NCBI GenBank assembly: GCA_020720385.1
Contig: DYOR01000004.1
Location: 1-57,759, forward strand
From: Rubrivivax sp.
GTDB lineage: Bacteria; Pseudomonadota; Gammaproteobacteria; Burkholderiales; Burkholderiaceae_C
Direction of reading: 5' to 3'
DNA length: 57,759 nucleotides
The number at the start of each line of letters is the position of its first letter. Positions within the stretch are counted from its first letter, which is position 1. This document shows positions 1 through 9,626 of the stretch, one piece after another. The notes under the pieces were generated by a model. That model had not been told where the DNA came from and searched no databases. It was given only the letters and a program-made list of their open reading frames with translations. The translations under genes were made by a program, and so were the position numbers.

Positions 1-156
1 TCTTGGAGCTAAAAGCTGACCGGCTAAAGCCGGTGGCTTGAACCTTATGATGGACCGTCACAGCATGTCGCTCTACGCACTCCGGTGCGCAACCTACGAT
101 GTTGGAGACCGGCCGCCTACCTCGGGGCGGGGACCATGATGCCTAGAATCGGCGCC
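1..156. other. Left-edge intergenic region with a small palindrome
   Basis: No coding sequence is recognisable here. Positions 19-34 form a short perfect palindrome (ACCGGC, TAAA, GCCGGT), which could be a transcript hairpin or the end of a small insertion element lying outside the window; there is no T-run to make it a convincing terminator. The right end of the stretch holds the presumed metG -10 box at 144-149. Confidence 0.4.
144..149 (+). promoter_or_regulatory. TAGAAT -10 box of metG
   Basis: TAGAAT ends 7 nt before the metG ATG at 157, the usual distance from a -10 box to the transcription start, so the mRNA would begin at or next to the start codon. The same hexamer sits at the same distance upstream of the DUF2782, uvrD and tusA-like genes. 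No clear -35 box is seen. Confidence 0.5.
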
Positions 157-2208
157 ATGCCGCGCAAGCTTTTCGTCACCACCGCCCTGCCCTACGCCAA
201 TGGCCCGTTCCACATCGGGCACATCATGGAATACGTCCAGGCCGACACCTGGGTGCGCTTCCAGCGCATGCAGGGCCACGAGGTGCACTTCGTCTGTGCC
301 GACGACGCCCACGGCGCGCCCATCATGATCGCCGCGGAGAAGGCCGGCCTCACGCCGCAGCAGTTCGTCGCCGGCATCGCCGCCGGTCGCAAACCCTGTC
401 TGGACGGCTTTCACATCGCCTTCGACCACTGGCATTCCACCGACGCTCCGGAAAACCACGCGTTGGCGCAGGGCATCTACCGGGCGCTGCGCGCCAACGA
501 CCTGGTCGAAGTGCGTTCGGTGGAACAGTTCTACGACCCGCAAAAGGGCATGTTCCTGCCCGATCGCTTCATCAAGGGCGAATGCCCGAACTGCGGCGCC
601 AAGGACCAGTACGGCGACAACTGCGAGGTCTGCGGCGCGGTCTACGCCCCCACCGACCTGAAGAACCCGGTCTCGGCGCTCACCGGCGCCACGCCCGTGC
701 TGCGCACGAGCGAGCACTTCTTCTTCAGGCTCTCCGACCCGCGCTGCGTCGCCTTCCTCGAGGAGTGGACGCAGGACGGCCGCCTGCAGCCCGAGGTGGC
801 GAACAAGGTGCGCGAGTGGTTCAAGCGCGACGCGCAGGGCAAGGCGGGCCTGGGCGACTGGGACATCAGCCGCGACGCGCCCTACTTCGGCATCCAGATC
901 CCCGAGGCCCCGGGCAAGTACTTCTACGTCTGGCTCGACGCGCCCATCGGCTACCTCGCCTCGCTGCAGCACTGGCTCGCCAAGCAAGGCGTGGACATGG
1001 ACGCCTACCTCGCCGACCCCGAGGTGGAACAGATCCACTTCATCGGCAAGGACATCGTCACCTTCCACACGCTGTTCTGGCCCGCCACGCTCAAGTTCAG
1101 CGGTCGCAAGGTGCCCGACCGCATCTTCGTGCATGGCTTCCTCACCGTGAACAACGGCGAGAAGATGAGCAAGAGCCGCGGCACGGGCATCGATCCACTG
1201 CGCTACCTGGAGCTCGGGCTGGATGCCGAGTGGCTGCGCTACTACATCGCCGCCAAGCTCAACGCGCGCGTCGAGGACATCGACTTCAACCCCGAGGATT
1301 TCGTCGCCCGCGTGAACAGCGACCTGGTGGGCAAGTACGTCAACATCGCCAGCCGCGCCGCGGGCTTCCTCGCCAAGCGCTTCGGCAACCAGCTCTCCGC
1401 CGACCTGGGCGTGGAAGGGCGCGTGCTCCTCGACGGCCTGCGCGCGCACGCCGACACCATCCGCCAGCTCTACGAGGAGCGCGAGTTCGGCAAGGCGCTG
1501 CGCGAGGTGATGCTGCTCGCCGACCGCGTGAACGAGCATGTCGACCGCCACAAGCCCTGGGAACTGGCCAAGCGCCCGGAGATGGACGCCGCGCTGCAGG
1601 ACGTGTGCAGCGTGTGCATCGAGGCCTTCCGCGTGCTCACCATCTACCTCAAGCCGGTGCTGCCCGCGCTCGCCGCCAAGGTGGAGGCCTTCCTGCAGGT
1701 GCCGCCGCTGCAATGGGCCGACGCCCGGCATGCGCTGCGCGCGCACCGCATCGGCGCGTACAGCCACCTGATGCAGCGCGCCGAGGCCAAACAGCTCGAC
1801 GCGCTCTTCGAGCCGCCCGCCCCACCCGCACTCGAACCCGTGCGCCCCGGCGGCGAGGCGCTGGCCGAGGAGATCGGCATCGCCGACTTCTCCAAGATCG
1901 ACCTGCGCCTGGCGCGCATCGTCGCCGCCGAGCGCGTCGAGGGCAGCACCAAGCTGCTGCGGCTGACGCTCGACGTGGGCGAGGAGCGCCTGCGCAACGT
2001 CTTCAGCGGCATTGCCAGCGCCTACAAGCCCGAGCAACTGGTGGGCAAGCTCACGGTGATGGTGGCCAACCTGGCGCCGCGCAAGATGAAGTTCGGTGTC
2101 TCCGAAGGCATGGTGCTGGCCGCCAGCCACGCCGACGAGAAGTCCCATGCCGGCCTGTATGTGCTCGAAGCGGGGCCGGGCGCGCTGCCTGGCCTGCGCG
2201 TGCGCTAG
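157..2208 (+). CDS. metG: Methionyl-tRNA synthetase
   Basis: Charges tRNA-Met with methionine in the cytoplasm. The 683-residue protein starts [16 protein letters not shown], the usual beginning for the family; an upstream in-frame ATG at 85 would add 24 unconserved residues and lies before the predicted promoter. Class I signatures are present: the HIGH motif near residue 20, a zinc knuckle with four cysteines (CPNC...CEVC) near residues 145-160, and KMSKS near residue 335. The C-terminal 110 residues (from [12 protein letters not shown]) form the EMAP/Trbp111-like OB-fold that binds tRNA and dimerises the enzyme. Nothing unusual is seen. The SulP transporter gene follows 15 bp downstream and may be co-transcribed. 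Confidence 0.97.
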   Translation: MPRKLFVTTALPYANGPFHIGHIMEYVQADTWVRFQRMQGHEVHFVCADDAHGAPIMIAAEKAGLTPQQFVAGIAAGRKPCLDGFHIAFDHWHSTDAPENHALAQGIYRALRANDLVEVRSVEQFYDPQKGMFLPDRFIKGECPNCGAKDQYGDNCEVCGAVYAPTDLKNPVSALTGATPVLRTSEHFFFRLSDPRCVAFLEEWTQDGRLQPEVANKVREWFKRDAQGKAGLGDWDISRDAPYFGIQIPEAPGKYFYVWLDAPIGYLASLQHWLAKQGVDMDAYLADPEVEQIHFIGKDIVTFHTLFWPATLKFSGRKVPDRIFVHGFLTVNNGEKMSKSRGTGIDPLRYLELGLDAEWLRYYIAAKLNARVEDIDFNPEDFVARVNSDLVGKYVNIASRAAGFLAKRFGNQLSADLGVEGRVLLDGLRAHADTIRQLYEEREFGKALREVMLLADRVNEHVDRHKPWELAKRPEMDAALQDVCSVCIEAFRVLTIYLKPVLPALAAKVEAFLQVPPLQWADARHALRAHRIGAYSHLMQRAEAKQLDALFEPPAPPALEPVRPGGEALAEEIGIADFSKIDLRLARIVAAERVEGSTKLLRLTLDVGEERLRNVFSGIASAYKPEQLVGKLTVMVANLAPRKMKFGVSEGMVLAASHADEKSHAGLYVLEAGPGALPGLRVR

Positions 2209-2223
2209 GGCCCAAGGCCGGGC

Positions 2224-3912
2224 ATGGCTTCCTGGTTCGATCGGCGACGCCTGCAGCCCTTCAGACCCCGATTGCTGGATGCCCTGCCGGGCTACAGCCG
2301 CCAACGCTTTGTCGCCGACCTGGGCGCGGGCATCACCGTGGGCATCGTGGCGCTGCCGCTGGCCATGGCCTTCGCCATCGGCTCGGGGGTGAAGCCCGAG
2401 GCCGGGCTGTTCACCGCCATCATCGCCGGCTTCCTCATCTCCGCGCTGGGTGGCTCGCACGTGCAGATCGGCGGCCCGGCGGGCGCCTTCATCGTCATCG
2501 TCTACGGCATCGTCGAGCGCTACGGCCTGGCCAACCTGCTCATCGCCACCTCCATGGCCGGCGTGCTGCTGTTCCTGATGGGGCTGCTCAAGCTGGGTGC
2601 CCTGGTGCGCTACATCCCGGTGTCCATCGTCATCGGCTTCACCAACGGCATTGCCGTGCTCATCGCGCTGTCGCAGGTGAAGGACCTGCTCGGGCTGAGG
2701 ATCGCCAAGCTGCCGGCGGACTTCTTCACCCAGATCATCGTGCTCGTGCGGCACCTCGACAGCTTCAGCCTGCCGGCCTTGCTCATCGGTCTGGCCTGCC
2801 TGGCCACGGTGGTGCTGTGGCCCAAGTCCTACACCATGCCCACTGCGCCCATGGGGGCCGTGGGCAAGTTGAGGCGCCTGGCTGCGCACGTCCCGGGCAC
2901 CGTCGTGGCGCTGGTGGGTGCCACCCTCGCCACGGTGGTGTGGCAGCTGCCGGTGGAGACCATCGGCTCGCGCTTCGGTGGCATTCCGCAGACCCTTCCC
3001 GCCTTCGCCCTGCCCGAGTTCAGCTGGGCCACGGCCAAGGATCTCTTCATTCCCACCCTCACCATCGCCCTGCTCGGGGCCATCGAGTCCCTGCTCTGTG
3101 CACGCGTGGCCGACAACATGACCGAGCTGCCGCGCCACGACCCCAACCAGGAGCTCATGGCCCAGGGCGTGGCCAACTTCCTCACGCCGCTGTTTGGCGG
3201 CATCCCGGCCACCGGCACCATCGCGCGCACGGTGACCAACGTGCGCGCCGGCGGCACCAGCCCGGTCGCGGGCATCGTGCACGCGCTGACCCTGCTCGTG
3301 GTCCTGCTCGCCGCCGCGCCGCTGGCGCTGCACGTGCCCCTGGCGGCGCTGGCCGGCATCCTGCTCTTCGTCGCCTGGAACATGGGCGAGTGGCACGAGT
3401 TCCACCGCCTGCGGCGCTTCGCGCTGACCTACCGCATCATCCTCGTCGGCACCTTCGTGCTCACCGTGGTCTTCGACCTCACCGTGGCGGTGGAAGTCGG
3501 CCTGGTGCTGGCCTGCGTCTTCTTCATCTGGCGCATGGGCCAGATGTTCCAGGTGCTGGACCACCGGCCCGACGAGCTTCCGCCCGGTGTGCAGGCCTTC
3601 GAGCTCTTCGGCTCGTTGTTCTTCGGCGCCGTGGGCCAGATCGAGGACCTGCCCGGGCGCGTGCGCACCGGCACACGCGCGGTGGTGCTGGAGATGCACC
3701 GCCTGATCTCGATGGACAGCTCGGGCCTGGACGCGATCAAGCAGCTGCACCGCGTGCTGCAGCGCAGCGAGGTGGCACTGGTGCTGGCCAACGTCAACGA
3801 CCAGCCGCTGTCGCTGATCCGCCGCTCGGGCTTCGAGGCCCTGCTCGGCGCCGAAAACATCGTGCCCAGCATGGCCGCCGCGCTGGGGGCGGAGGACCCA
3901 CTGGCCTTCTGA
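2224..3912 (+). CDS. SulP/SLC26-family anion transporter with STAS domain
   Basis: Inner-membrane secondary transporter of the sulfate permease family, with about 12 hydrophobic segments through residue ~430. Substrates in this family include sulfate, bicarbonate and C4-dicarboxylates, and the sequence alone does not choose among them. Landmarks are the GLFTAIIAGF and ALGGSHVQIGGPAGAF stretches of the SulP core near residues 60-100 and the PATGTIARTVTNVRAGG motif near residue 330. The C-terminal ~110 residues form a cytoplasmic STAS domain (VLEMHRLISMDSSGLDAI), which usually regulates transport. The length of 562 residues is normal. It begins 15 bp after metG. Confidence 0.93.
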   Translation: MASWFDRRRLQPFRPRLLDALPGYSRQRFVADLGAGITVGIVALPLAMAFAIGSGVKPEAGLFTAIIAGFLISALGGSHVQIGGPAGAFIVIVYGIVERYGLANLLIATSMAGVLLFLMGLLKLGALVRYIPVSIVIGFTNGIAVLIALSQVKDLLGLRIAKLPADFFTQIIVLVRHLDSFSLPALLIGLACLATVVLWPKSYTMPTAPMGAVGKLRRLAAHVPGTVVALVGATLATVVWQLPVETIGSRFGGIPQTLPAFALPEFSWATAKDLFIPTLTIALLGAIESLLCARVADNMTELPRHDPNQELMAQGVANFLTPLFGGIPATGTIARTVTNVRAGGTSPVAGIVHALTLLVVLLAAAPLALHVPLAALAGILLFVAWNMGEWHEFHRLRRFALTYRIILVGTFVLTVVFDLTVAVEVGLVLACVFFIWRMGQMFQVLDHRPDELPPGVQAFELFGSLFFGAVGQIEDLPGRVRTGTRAVVLEMHRLISMDSSGLDAIKQLHRVLQRSEVALVLANVNDQPLSLIRRSGFEALLGAENIVPSMAAALGAEDPLAF

Positions 3913-3919
3913 CGACGCG

Positions 3920-3925
3920 TAGAAT
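3920..3925 (+). promoter_or_regulatory. TAGAAT -10 box upstream of DUF3460-scpA
   Basis: A TAGAAT hexamer lies 37 nt before the DUF3460 start codon, just after the transporter stop codon. It is the same motif seen before metG and others, so DUF3460-scpA probably has its own promoter. No -35 box is obvious. Confidence 0.4.
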
Positions 3926-3962
3926 TTCCTGCCTTGCCCCGCCGCGCCGCCAAGCCGCCCCC

Positions 3963-4169
3963 ATGCCCCTGTTCTGGAAACCCTACAAGTCCGACGTCAC
4001 CGCCTTCATCGAGGTGCTGAAGGCGAACAAACCCACCCTCGAGGCCGAGCAGCGCGCGGGCCGCGCGCGCCTGTGGGACCGCGCGCTGGACCGCAGCGAG
4101 CAGGCCGAGTGGCGCGACGCAGCGCTGCCCCAGCAGCCCTACGTCTACCAGACGAAGACCGGCGCTTGA
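3963..4169 (+). CDS. DUF3460 family small protein
   Basis: A 68-residue, highly charged cytoplasmic protein beginning MPLFWKPYKSDVTAFIEVLK. It matches the DUF3460 family, which is about 60 residues long and typically lies immediately upstream of scpA in Burkholderiales, as here. Function is unknown; a link to the ScpA/condensin locus rests on neighbourhood only. Its stop codon overlaps the proposed TTG start of scpA, suggesting translational coupling. Confidence 0.85.
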   Translation: MPLFWKPYKSDVTAFIEVLKANKPTLEAEQRAGRARLWDRALDRSEQAEWRDAALPQQPYVYQTKTGA

Positions 4170-5002
4170 GCACGCCCGAACTCGCCGCCGAGAGCGAGGC
4201 GCCGATGCCGCAGGTGGTGGACCAGGTGGCGGTGGCGCGCCTGTACGGCGAGCCGCTGTTTCGCCTGCCCCAGGACCTGTACATCCCGCCGGACGCGCTG
4301 GAGATCTTCCTCGAGGCCTTCGAGGGCCCGCTGGACCTGCTGCTGTATCTCATCCGCCGGCAGAACTTCAACATCCTGGACATCCCGCTGGCCAGCGTGA
4401 CGCGCCAGTACCTGGAGTACATCGAGCAGATCCGCAACCACAACCTGGAGCTGGCGGGCGAGTACCTGCTCATGGCGGCGATGCTCATCGAGATCAAGTC
4501 GCGCATGCTGCTGCCGCCGAGGAAGAGCGCCGAGGGCAGCGAGCCCGAGGACCCGCGCGCCGAACTCGTGCGCCGCCTGGTCGAGTACGAGCAGATCAAG
4601 CTCGCCGCCGCGCGGCTCGACCAGTTGCCCTTGCTCGGCCGCGATTTCCTGCGCGCGCAGGTGCACATCGAGCGCAGCCTGCAGCCGCGCTGGCCCGAGG
4701 TCGACGCCGACGACCTGCGCCAGGCCTGGCGCGAGATCATCCAGCGCGCCAGCCTCAACCAGCATCACCACATCTCGCGCGAGCAGCTCTCGGTGCGCGA
4801 GCACATGAGCATCGTGCTGCGGCGCCTGCAGGGCCGGCGCTTCGTCGAGTTCCACGAGCTCTTCGACGCCGAGCGTGGCATGCCGGTGCTGGTGGTGACC
4901 TTCATCGCCATGCTCGAGCTCTCGCGCGAGCAGCTGCTCGAGGTGACGCAGGCCGAGGCCTTCGCGCCGATCTACGTGCGCCTGGCGTACACGCCGAGCT
5001 GA
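4166..5002 (+). CDS. scpA: Segregation and condensation protein A (ScpA)
   Basis: The kleisin subunit that bridges Smc heads in the chromosome-organising Smc-ScpAB complex. The core is clear: FLEAFEGPLDLLLYLIRRQN near the N-terminus, an acidic and arginine-rich middle, and a C-terminal winged-helix segment (GRRFVEFHELFDAERGMPVLV). I chose the TTG at 4166, which overlaps the DUF3460 stop codon, because it gives a family-like N-terminal extension; the first ATG, at 4205, is the alternative and gives a protein 13 residues shorter. scpB is not adjacent. The gene converges with the minus-strand polA group. Confidence 0.9.
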   Translation: MSTPELAAESEAPMPQVVDQVAVARLYGEPLFRLPQDLYIPPDALEIFLEAFEGPLDLLLYLIRRQNFNILDIPLASVTRQYLEYIEQIRNHNLELAGEYLLMAAMLIEIKSRMLLPPRKSAEGSEPEDPRAELVRRLVEYEQIKLAAARLDQLPLLGRDFLRAQVHIERSLQPRWPEVDADDLRQAWREIIQRASLNQHHHISREQLSVREHMSIVLRRLQGRRFVEFHELFDAERGMPVLVVTFIAMLELSREQLLEVTQAEAFAPIYVRLAYTPS

Positions 5003-5036
5003 GGCGCGGGGTCGACCACCGCGACAGGCGGCCCGC

Positions 5037-5438
5037 TCAGTGCAGCCGCCCCCGGCCCGGGCCCGTCGGCAGCGCGCCGCGCGGTGCGCCGGCTGTGGGC
5101 GCCGGCGGCACCCGCTCACCGGCAAACAGCGCCGCGGCGCGCACCTTGACCTCGAGCAGTTCGCTCGCGCTCACCGAGTACTGCCCGGTGACGCGGTTGA
5201 CGACGACGCTGAACTCGACCTCCTTGCCGGCGTTGGAGAGCGTGCCGCTGGTGAACTCGTAGTCCTCGGCTTCCCAGGGCAGGCCGCGCAGGCCGACGTC
5301 GTAGTGCGGGTACTCCACACGCTGGATCTCGCCGCTGGCCAGGTTGAGCACGGCCGTGCCCGTGATCACCTCGTCGCTCAACTCGTCGGAAATCGTGATC
5401 GGCACTTTCAGGTCCACTGCGCTCGCCCCAGGGTTCAT
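5037..5438 (-). CDS. Conserved hypothetical protein downstream of polA
   Basis: A 133-residue protein without signal peptide or membrane segment, read in the same direction as polA and starting 52 bp after the polA stop. The start at 5438 (MNPGASAVDLKVPITISD) was chosen over an upstream frame extension that overlaps polA. The body is mostly predicted beta-strand (EVITGTAVLNLASGEIQRVEY) with a proline/glycine-rich tail. I do not recognise a family with a known function. Confidence 0.7.
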   Translation of the reverse strand: MNPGASAVDLKVPITISDELSDEVITGTAVLNLASGEIQRVEYPHYDVGLRGLPWEAEDYEFTSGTLSNAGKEVEFSVVVNRVTGQYSVSASELLEVKVRAAALFAGERVPPAPTAGAPRGALPTGPGRGRLH

Positions 5439-5490
5439 CAGGCCGCGATTTTGCACGCCACGGGCCGGGCGCGTCCGGCCCGGGCGGCGC

Positions 5491-8241
5491 TCAATGCGCC
5501 TGGTCCCAGTTCGCGCCCACGCCCACGCCGGCCAGCAGCGGCACCTCGAGCCGTGCCACACCCGCCATGAGGCGCGGAATCGCCTCGCTGGCCCACGCCA
5601 GTTCGCCCTGCGGCACCTCGAGCACGAGTTCGTCGTGCACCTGCATGACCATCTTCGTGGCGCGCCGCTCGCGGTCGAGTTCGGCCTGCACGGCGATCAT
5701 CGCCAGCTTGATCAGGTCGGCCGCCGTGCCTTGCATGGGTGCGTTGATCGCCTGACGCTCGGCGCCGCTGCGCAGCTGGCCGTTGCCCGAGTGGATCTGC
5801 GGCAGCCACAGGCGGCGGCCGAACACCGTCTCCACGTAACCCTGCTCCTTGGCGCGCACGCGGGTCTCGTCCATGTAGCGCTTCACCCCGGCAAAGCGCG
5901 CGAAGTACTTGTCGATGTAGTCCTTGGCCGCCTTGGTCTCGATGCCCAGGTTGCTCGCCAGGCCGAACGCCCCCATGCCGTAGATGAGGCCGAAGTTGAT
6001 CACCTTGGCGTAGCGCCGCTGCTCGCTCGACACCTCCGGCACGGGCACGCCGAAGACCTCGCTGGCGGTGGCCTTGTGCACGTCGATGCCCTCGGCGAAG
6101 GCGCGCAGCAGCGCCGGGTCCTCGCTGATGTGGGCCATGATGCGCAGCTCGATCTGCGAATAGTCGGCGCTCATCAGCACGTGCCCCGGCGGGGCGATGA
6201 AGGCCTCGCGCACGCGCCGGCCCTCGGGCGTGCGGATGGGGATGTTCTGCAGGTTCGGGTCGTTGCTCGCCAGCCGCCCCGTCACCGCCACCGCCTGGGC
6301 GTAGTTGGTGTGTACGCGGCCGGTGGCCGGGTTGACCATCAGCGGCAGCTTGTCGGTGTAGGTGCCCTTGAGCTTGGCCAGGCTGCGGTGGTCGAGGATG
6401 CGCGCCGGCAGCGGGTAGTCGGCGGCAAGTTCGGCGAGCACCTCTTCGTCGGTGCTCGGCGCGCCACTGGCGGTCTTCTTACTCACCGGCAGGCCGAGCT
6501 TGGTGAAGAGGATCTCGCCGATCTGCTTGGGTGAGCCCAGGTTGAAGGGCTGTCCGGCGATGGCGTAGGCCTCCTGCTCGAGCGCGACCATGCGCTCGGC
6601 CAGCTCCTGGCTCTGGCGCGCGAGCACCGCCGAGTCGATGAGCACGCCATGGATCTCGATGCGCTCGAGGATCTCGCTCACCGGCATCTCGATGTGTTCG
6701 TAGACGAAGCGCAGTCCGGCATCCGCCTGCACCTGGGGCCACAGCACCTGGTGCACGTGCAGCGTCATCTCGCTGTCCTCGCCCGAGTACTCGGCGGCCT
6801 TGGCCACGTCGAGCTGGGCGAAGGGGATCTGGCTCACCCCCTTGCCGCACACGTCCTCGTAGCTCAGGCCCTTGCGCCCCAGGTGGCGCTCGGCCAGGCT
6901 TTCCAGGCCATGCGCCTTGTGCGCCTCGAGCACGTAGCTCTGCAGCATGGTGTCGTGGCGGTAGCCGCGCACGCCGATGCCGTGGTTGGCGAAGACGTGC
7001 AGGTCGTACTTGATGTTCTGCCCCAGCTTGGCCTTGCCCGCGTCCTCGAGCCACGGGCGCAGGCGCGCCAGCACCGCGTCCAGCGGCAGCTGCTCCGGCG
7101 CACCCGGGTAGGTGTGGGCCAGGGGCACGTAGGCGGCGCGGCCGGGCTCGGTGGCGAAGCTGATGCCGACGATGCGCGCGCGCATGCCGTCGAGCGAGTC
7201 GGTCTCGGTGTCGATGGCCACCAGCTCGGCGGCCTGCAGCTGCGCCAGCCAGTGCTCCAGCCGCTCCCAGGTGGAGACGGTCTCGTAGTCGCGCGCCAGC
7301 GCGGCGCGTGGCGGCGCCACGGCGTGGTCGGCGCGGGCCGCGGGCGCGCTGGCATCGGCGGCGGCGCCGGGCGACCCTTCGACCTCCTTGAGCCAGGTCT
7401 TGAAGCCGTAGCGCTGGTAGAAGTCGCGCAGGCCGCCGCGGTCCACCTCGCGCAGCGCCAGCGCTTCGAGCGCCGGCCAGCCGCTCACGTGGCTCGTCAG
7501 GTCGCAATCGGTCACCACCGTGATGAGCTTCCTGCCCGTGGGCAGCCAGTCCAGCGCCTTGCGCAGGTTCTCGCCCACGGCCCCCTTGATGCCGTCGGCC
7601 GCGGCCACCACGCCGGCCAGCGAGCCGTAGTCCGCAATCCACTTCGCCGCCGTCTTCGGGCCGACCTTCTCCACGCCGGGGACGTTGTCCACGGCGTCAC
7701 CCACCAGCGTCAGGTAGTCGACGATGCGCTGCGGCGGCACGCCGAACTTGGCCTGCACGCCGGCGATGTCGAGCTTCTCGTTGCTCATCGTGTTGATGAG
7801 CGTGACGTCCTCGGTGACGAGCTGCGCCAGGTCCTTGTCGCCGGTGGAGATGACCACCTTGTGGCCACTGCCGGCGGCCACCCGCGCCAGCGTGCCGATG
7901 GCGTCGTCGGCCTCGATGCCCGGCACCACGAGCACCGGCCAGCCGAGCAGGCGCACGACCTCGTGGATGGGCTCGATCTGCTGCACCAGCGCATCGGGCA
8001 TGGGTGAGCGCTGGGCCTTGTACTCGGGGTACCAGGCGTCGCGGAAAGTCGGCCCCTTGGCGTCGAAGACGCAGGCCGCGTGCTCGGCCGGGATCTGCTC
8101 GCGCAGCCGCTTCATCATCGCCACCATGCCGTGCACGGCGCCGGTGGGGAAACCGTCGGGCGCGCGCAGGTCGGGCATGGCGTGGTAGGCGCGGTAGAGG
8201 TAGCTCGAGCCGTCCACCAGCAGCATGATCTTCTCGCTCAT
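5491..8241 (-). CDS. polA: DNA polymerase I
   Basis: Fills gaps and removes RNA primers during replication and repair. The 916-residue protein starts MSEKIMLLVDGSSYLYRAYH. It has all three domains. The N-terminal 5'-3' exonuclease spans about residues 1-300. The 3'-5' proofreading domain keeps its exonuclease residues (IDTETDS, NIKYD, YSGED), so proofreading is predicted active. The polymerase domain has motif A (SADYSQIELR), motif B (RRYAKVINFGLIYG) and motif C (MQVHDELVLE). A long alanine-rich linker lies between the first two domains. Divergent DUF2782-thrB genes start 78 bp upstream. Confidence 0.97.
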   Translation of the reverse strand: MSEKIMLLVDGSSYLYRAYHAMPDLRAPDGFPTGAVHGMVAMMKRLREQIPAEHAACVFDAKGPTFRDAWYPEYKAQRSPMPDALVQQIEPIHEVVRLLGWPVLVVPGIEADDAIGTLARVAAGSGHKVVISTGDKDLAQLVTEDVTLINTMSNEKLDIAGVQAKFGVPPQRIVDYLTLVGDAVDNVPGVEKVGPKTAAKWIADYGSLAGVVAAADGIKGAVGENLRKALDWLPTGRKLITVVTDCDLTSHVSGWPALEALALREVDRGGLRDFYQRYGFKTWLKEVEGSPGAAADASAPAARADHAVAPPRAALARDYETVSTWERLEHWLAQLQAAELVAIDTETDSLDGMRARIVGISFATEPGRAAYVPLAHTYPGAPEQLPLDAVLARLRPWLEDAGKAKLGQNIKYDLHVFANHGIGVRGYRHDTMLQSYVLEAHKAHGLESLAERHLGRKGLSYEDVCGKGVSQIPFAQLDVAKAAEYSGEDSEMTLHVHQVLWPQVQADAGLRFVYEHIEMPVSEILERIEIHGVLIDSAVLARQSQELAERMVALEQEAYAIAGQPFNLGSPKQIGEILFTKLGLPVSKKTASGAPSTDEEVLAELAADYPLPARILDHRSLAKLKGTYTDKLPLMVNPATGRVHTNYAQAVAVTGRLASNDPNLQNIPIRTPEGRRVREAFIAPPGHVLMSADYSQIELRIMAHISEDPALLRAFAEGIDVHKATASEVFGVPVPEVSSEQRRYAKVINFGLIYGMGAFGLASNLGIETKAAKDYIDKYFARFAGVKRYMDETRVRAKEQGYVETVFGRRLWLPQIHSGNGQLRSGAERQAINAPMQGTAADLIKLAMIAVQAELDRERRATKMVMQVHDELVLEVPQGELAWASEAIPRLMAGVARLEVPLLAGVGVGANWDQAH

Positions 8242-8306
8242 GCGCCGATTGTGGCGCGCAGCACGGCGCGCGCTTTGCCTTGCGCGTTCTGCCCCGCGGC
8301 CCTGCG

Positions 8307-8312
8307 TAGAAT
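8307..8312 (+). promoter_or_regulatory. TAGAAT -10 box of the DUF2782-thrB operon
   Basis: TAGAAT ends 7 nt before the ATG at 8320, implying a leaderless or nearly leaderless transcript. It lies in the short divergent region shared with polA. Confidence 0.5.
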
Positions 8313-8319
8313 CCCCAGG

Positions 8320-8646
8320 ATGACGCCGACCCGAACGCTGGCCACTGCCATGCTGGCCCTGTGCGCAGCCCAGGTCTGCGCGGCGCCGGCCGCGGCGCTC
8401 CCACCGCCGGCGCCGGCTTCGGCGGCCGCTTCGGCAGCCCAGGGCGGGCTCCAGCGCACGGTGATCGAGGACGACGGCGTGCGCATCGTCGAGACGCGGC
8501 TGCGCGGCCAGCCCCAGCGCATCACCGTGCAGAGCAAGGTCGCCGGGGCGCGGCCCTACGAGATCCTCGTCGGCCGTGGTGGGCGCGACCCCTCGCAGGA
8601 CCGCGGCGCCGCCGGCCAGAGCACCTGGTCGCTGTTCGACTTCTAG
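8320..8646 (+). CDS. DUF2782 family periplasmic protein
   Basis: A 108-residue protein with a Sec signal peptide (MTPTRTLATAMLALCAAQVCAA), an alanine/proline-rich spacer, and a compact C-terminal domain (VIEDDGVRIVETRLRGQPQRI ending WSLFDF) that fits the DUF2782 family. Function unknown. The family is commonly found between polA and thrB in Betaproteobacteria, as here. thrB begins 7 bp after the stop codon, so the two are probably one operon. Confidence 0.8.
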   Translation: MTPTRTLATAMLALCAAQVCAAPAAALPPPAPASAAASAAQGGLQRTVIEDDGVRIVETRLRGQPQRITVQSKVAGARPYEILVGRGGRDPSQDRGAAGQSTWSLFDF

Positions 8647-8653
8647 ACGCGCC

Positions 8654-9622
8654 ATGGCGGTCTACACCGAGGTCGGCCGCGACGAAGCCGACGCCCTCTT
8701 CCAGCGCCTGGGCCTGGGGCCGCTGACCGACCTGCAGGGCATACGCGCGGGCATAGAGAACACCAACTACTACGCCACCACGGCGCGCGGCCAGTGGGTG
8801 CTGACGCTGTTCGAGCGCCTCTCGGCCGAGCAACTGCCCTACTACCTGCGCCTGATGCAACACCTGGCGCAGCGCGGCATCCCCGTGCCCGCACCGCAGC
8901 CCGCGCCCGATGGCACCCTGGTGCACCTCGTCGCCGGCAAGCCCGCGGCGGTGGTCACCCGGCTGCCCGGCAGCCACCGCGCGCGCCCGGCCGCGACGCA
9001 CTGCGAGCAGGTCGGCCGCATGCTCGCGCGCATGCATCTCGCGGCCATGGACTTCGAGCTCCAGCAGCCGCACCTGCGCGGCCTGGCGTGGTGGACCGAA
9101 ACCGTGCCCACGGTGCTGCCGCACCTGGCCACCGAGCAAGCCAGCCTGCTGCGCGACGAGCTCCTGTACCAGCAACACCTGGCCGCCTCGCCGGCGTTCG
9201 CGGCGCTGCCACGCGGGCCGATCCACGCCGACCTGTTCCGCGACAACGTCATGTTCGACGACACCGCGGGCCCGGACCGCCTGTGCGGCTTCTTCGACTT
9301 CTACTTTGCCGGCACCGACACGCTGCTCTTCGACCTGGCGGTGTGCCTCAACGACTGGTGCTGCGACGCCGCCAGCGGTGCCCTCGACGACACGCTGGCG
9401 CGCGCCTTCGTCGCCGCGTACGAGGGCGAGCGGCCGCTCGCCGGCGGCGAGGTGCGGGCGCTGCCCGCGGCCTTGCGCGCGGCGGCGTTGCGCTTCTGGA
9501 TCTCGCGCCTGTGGGATTGGCACCTGCCGCGCGACGCCGCGCTGCTGCAGCCCAAGGACCCGACGCACTTCGAGCGCGTGCTGCGCCAGCGCATCGCCCA
9601 ACCCTGGCATCCGCCACGCTGA
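8654..9622 (+). CDS. thrB: Homoserine kinase, ThrB-type of the APH/choline kinase fold
   Basis: Phosphorylates homoserine to O-phosphohomoserine in threonine biosynthesis. The 322-residue protein belongs to the aminoglycoside phosphotransferase-like (not GHMP) homoserine kinases found in Pseudomonas and Betaproteobacteria. Seen: the N-terminal MAVYTEVGRDEADALFQRL, the GIENTNYYATT glycine loop, the catalytic loop GPIHADLFRDNVMFD (HxDxxxxN) near residue 195, and the metal-binding DFYFAGTDTLLFDLA. Its stop codon is 4 bp before the next ATG. Confidence 0.93.
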   Translation: MAVYTEVGRDEADALFQRLGLGPLTDLQGIRAGIENTNYYATTARGQWVLTLFERLSAEQLPYYLRLMQHLAQRGIPVPAPQPAPDGTLVHLVAGKPAAVVTRLPGSHRARPAATHCEQVGRMLARMHLAAMDFELQQPHLRGLAWWTETVPTVLPHLATEQASLLRDELLYQQHLAASPAFAALPRGPIHADLFRDNVMFDDTAGPDRLCGFFDFYFAGTDTLLFDLAVCLNDWCCDAASGALDDTLARAFVAAYEGERPLAGGEVRALPAALRAAALRFWISRLWDWHLPRDAALLQPKDPTHFERVLRQRIAQPWHPPR

Positions 9623-9626
9623 CGCC

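Noticed and set aside
94-3750. A 1218-residue minus-strand open frame
   Set aside because: It is a shadow of metG and the SulP gene: rich in His, Gln, Gly and Arg with no domain, as expected from the antisense of high-GC genes.
582-4169. A 1195-residue plus-strand frame
   Set aside because: Arg/Ala/Pro-rich read-through of metG and SulP in a second frame. Only its last 68 residues, DUF3460, are real.
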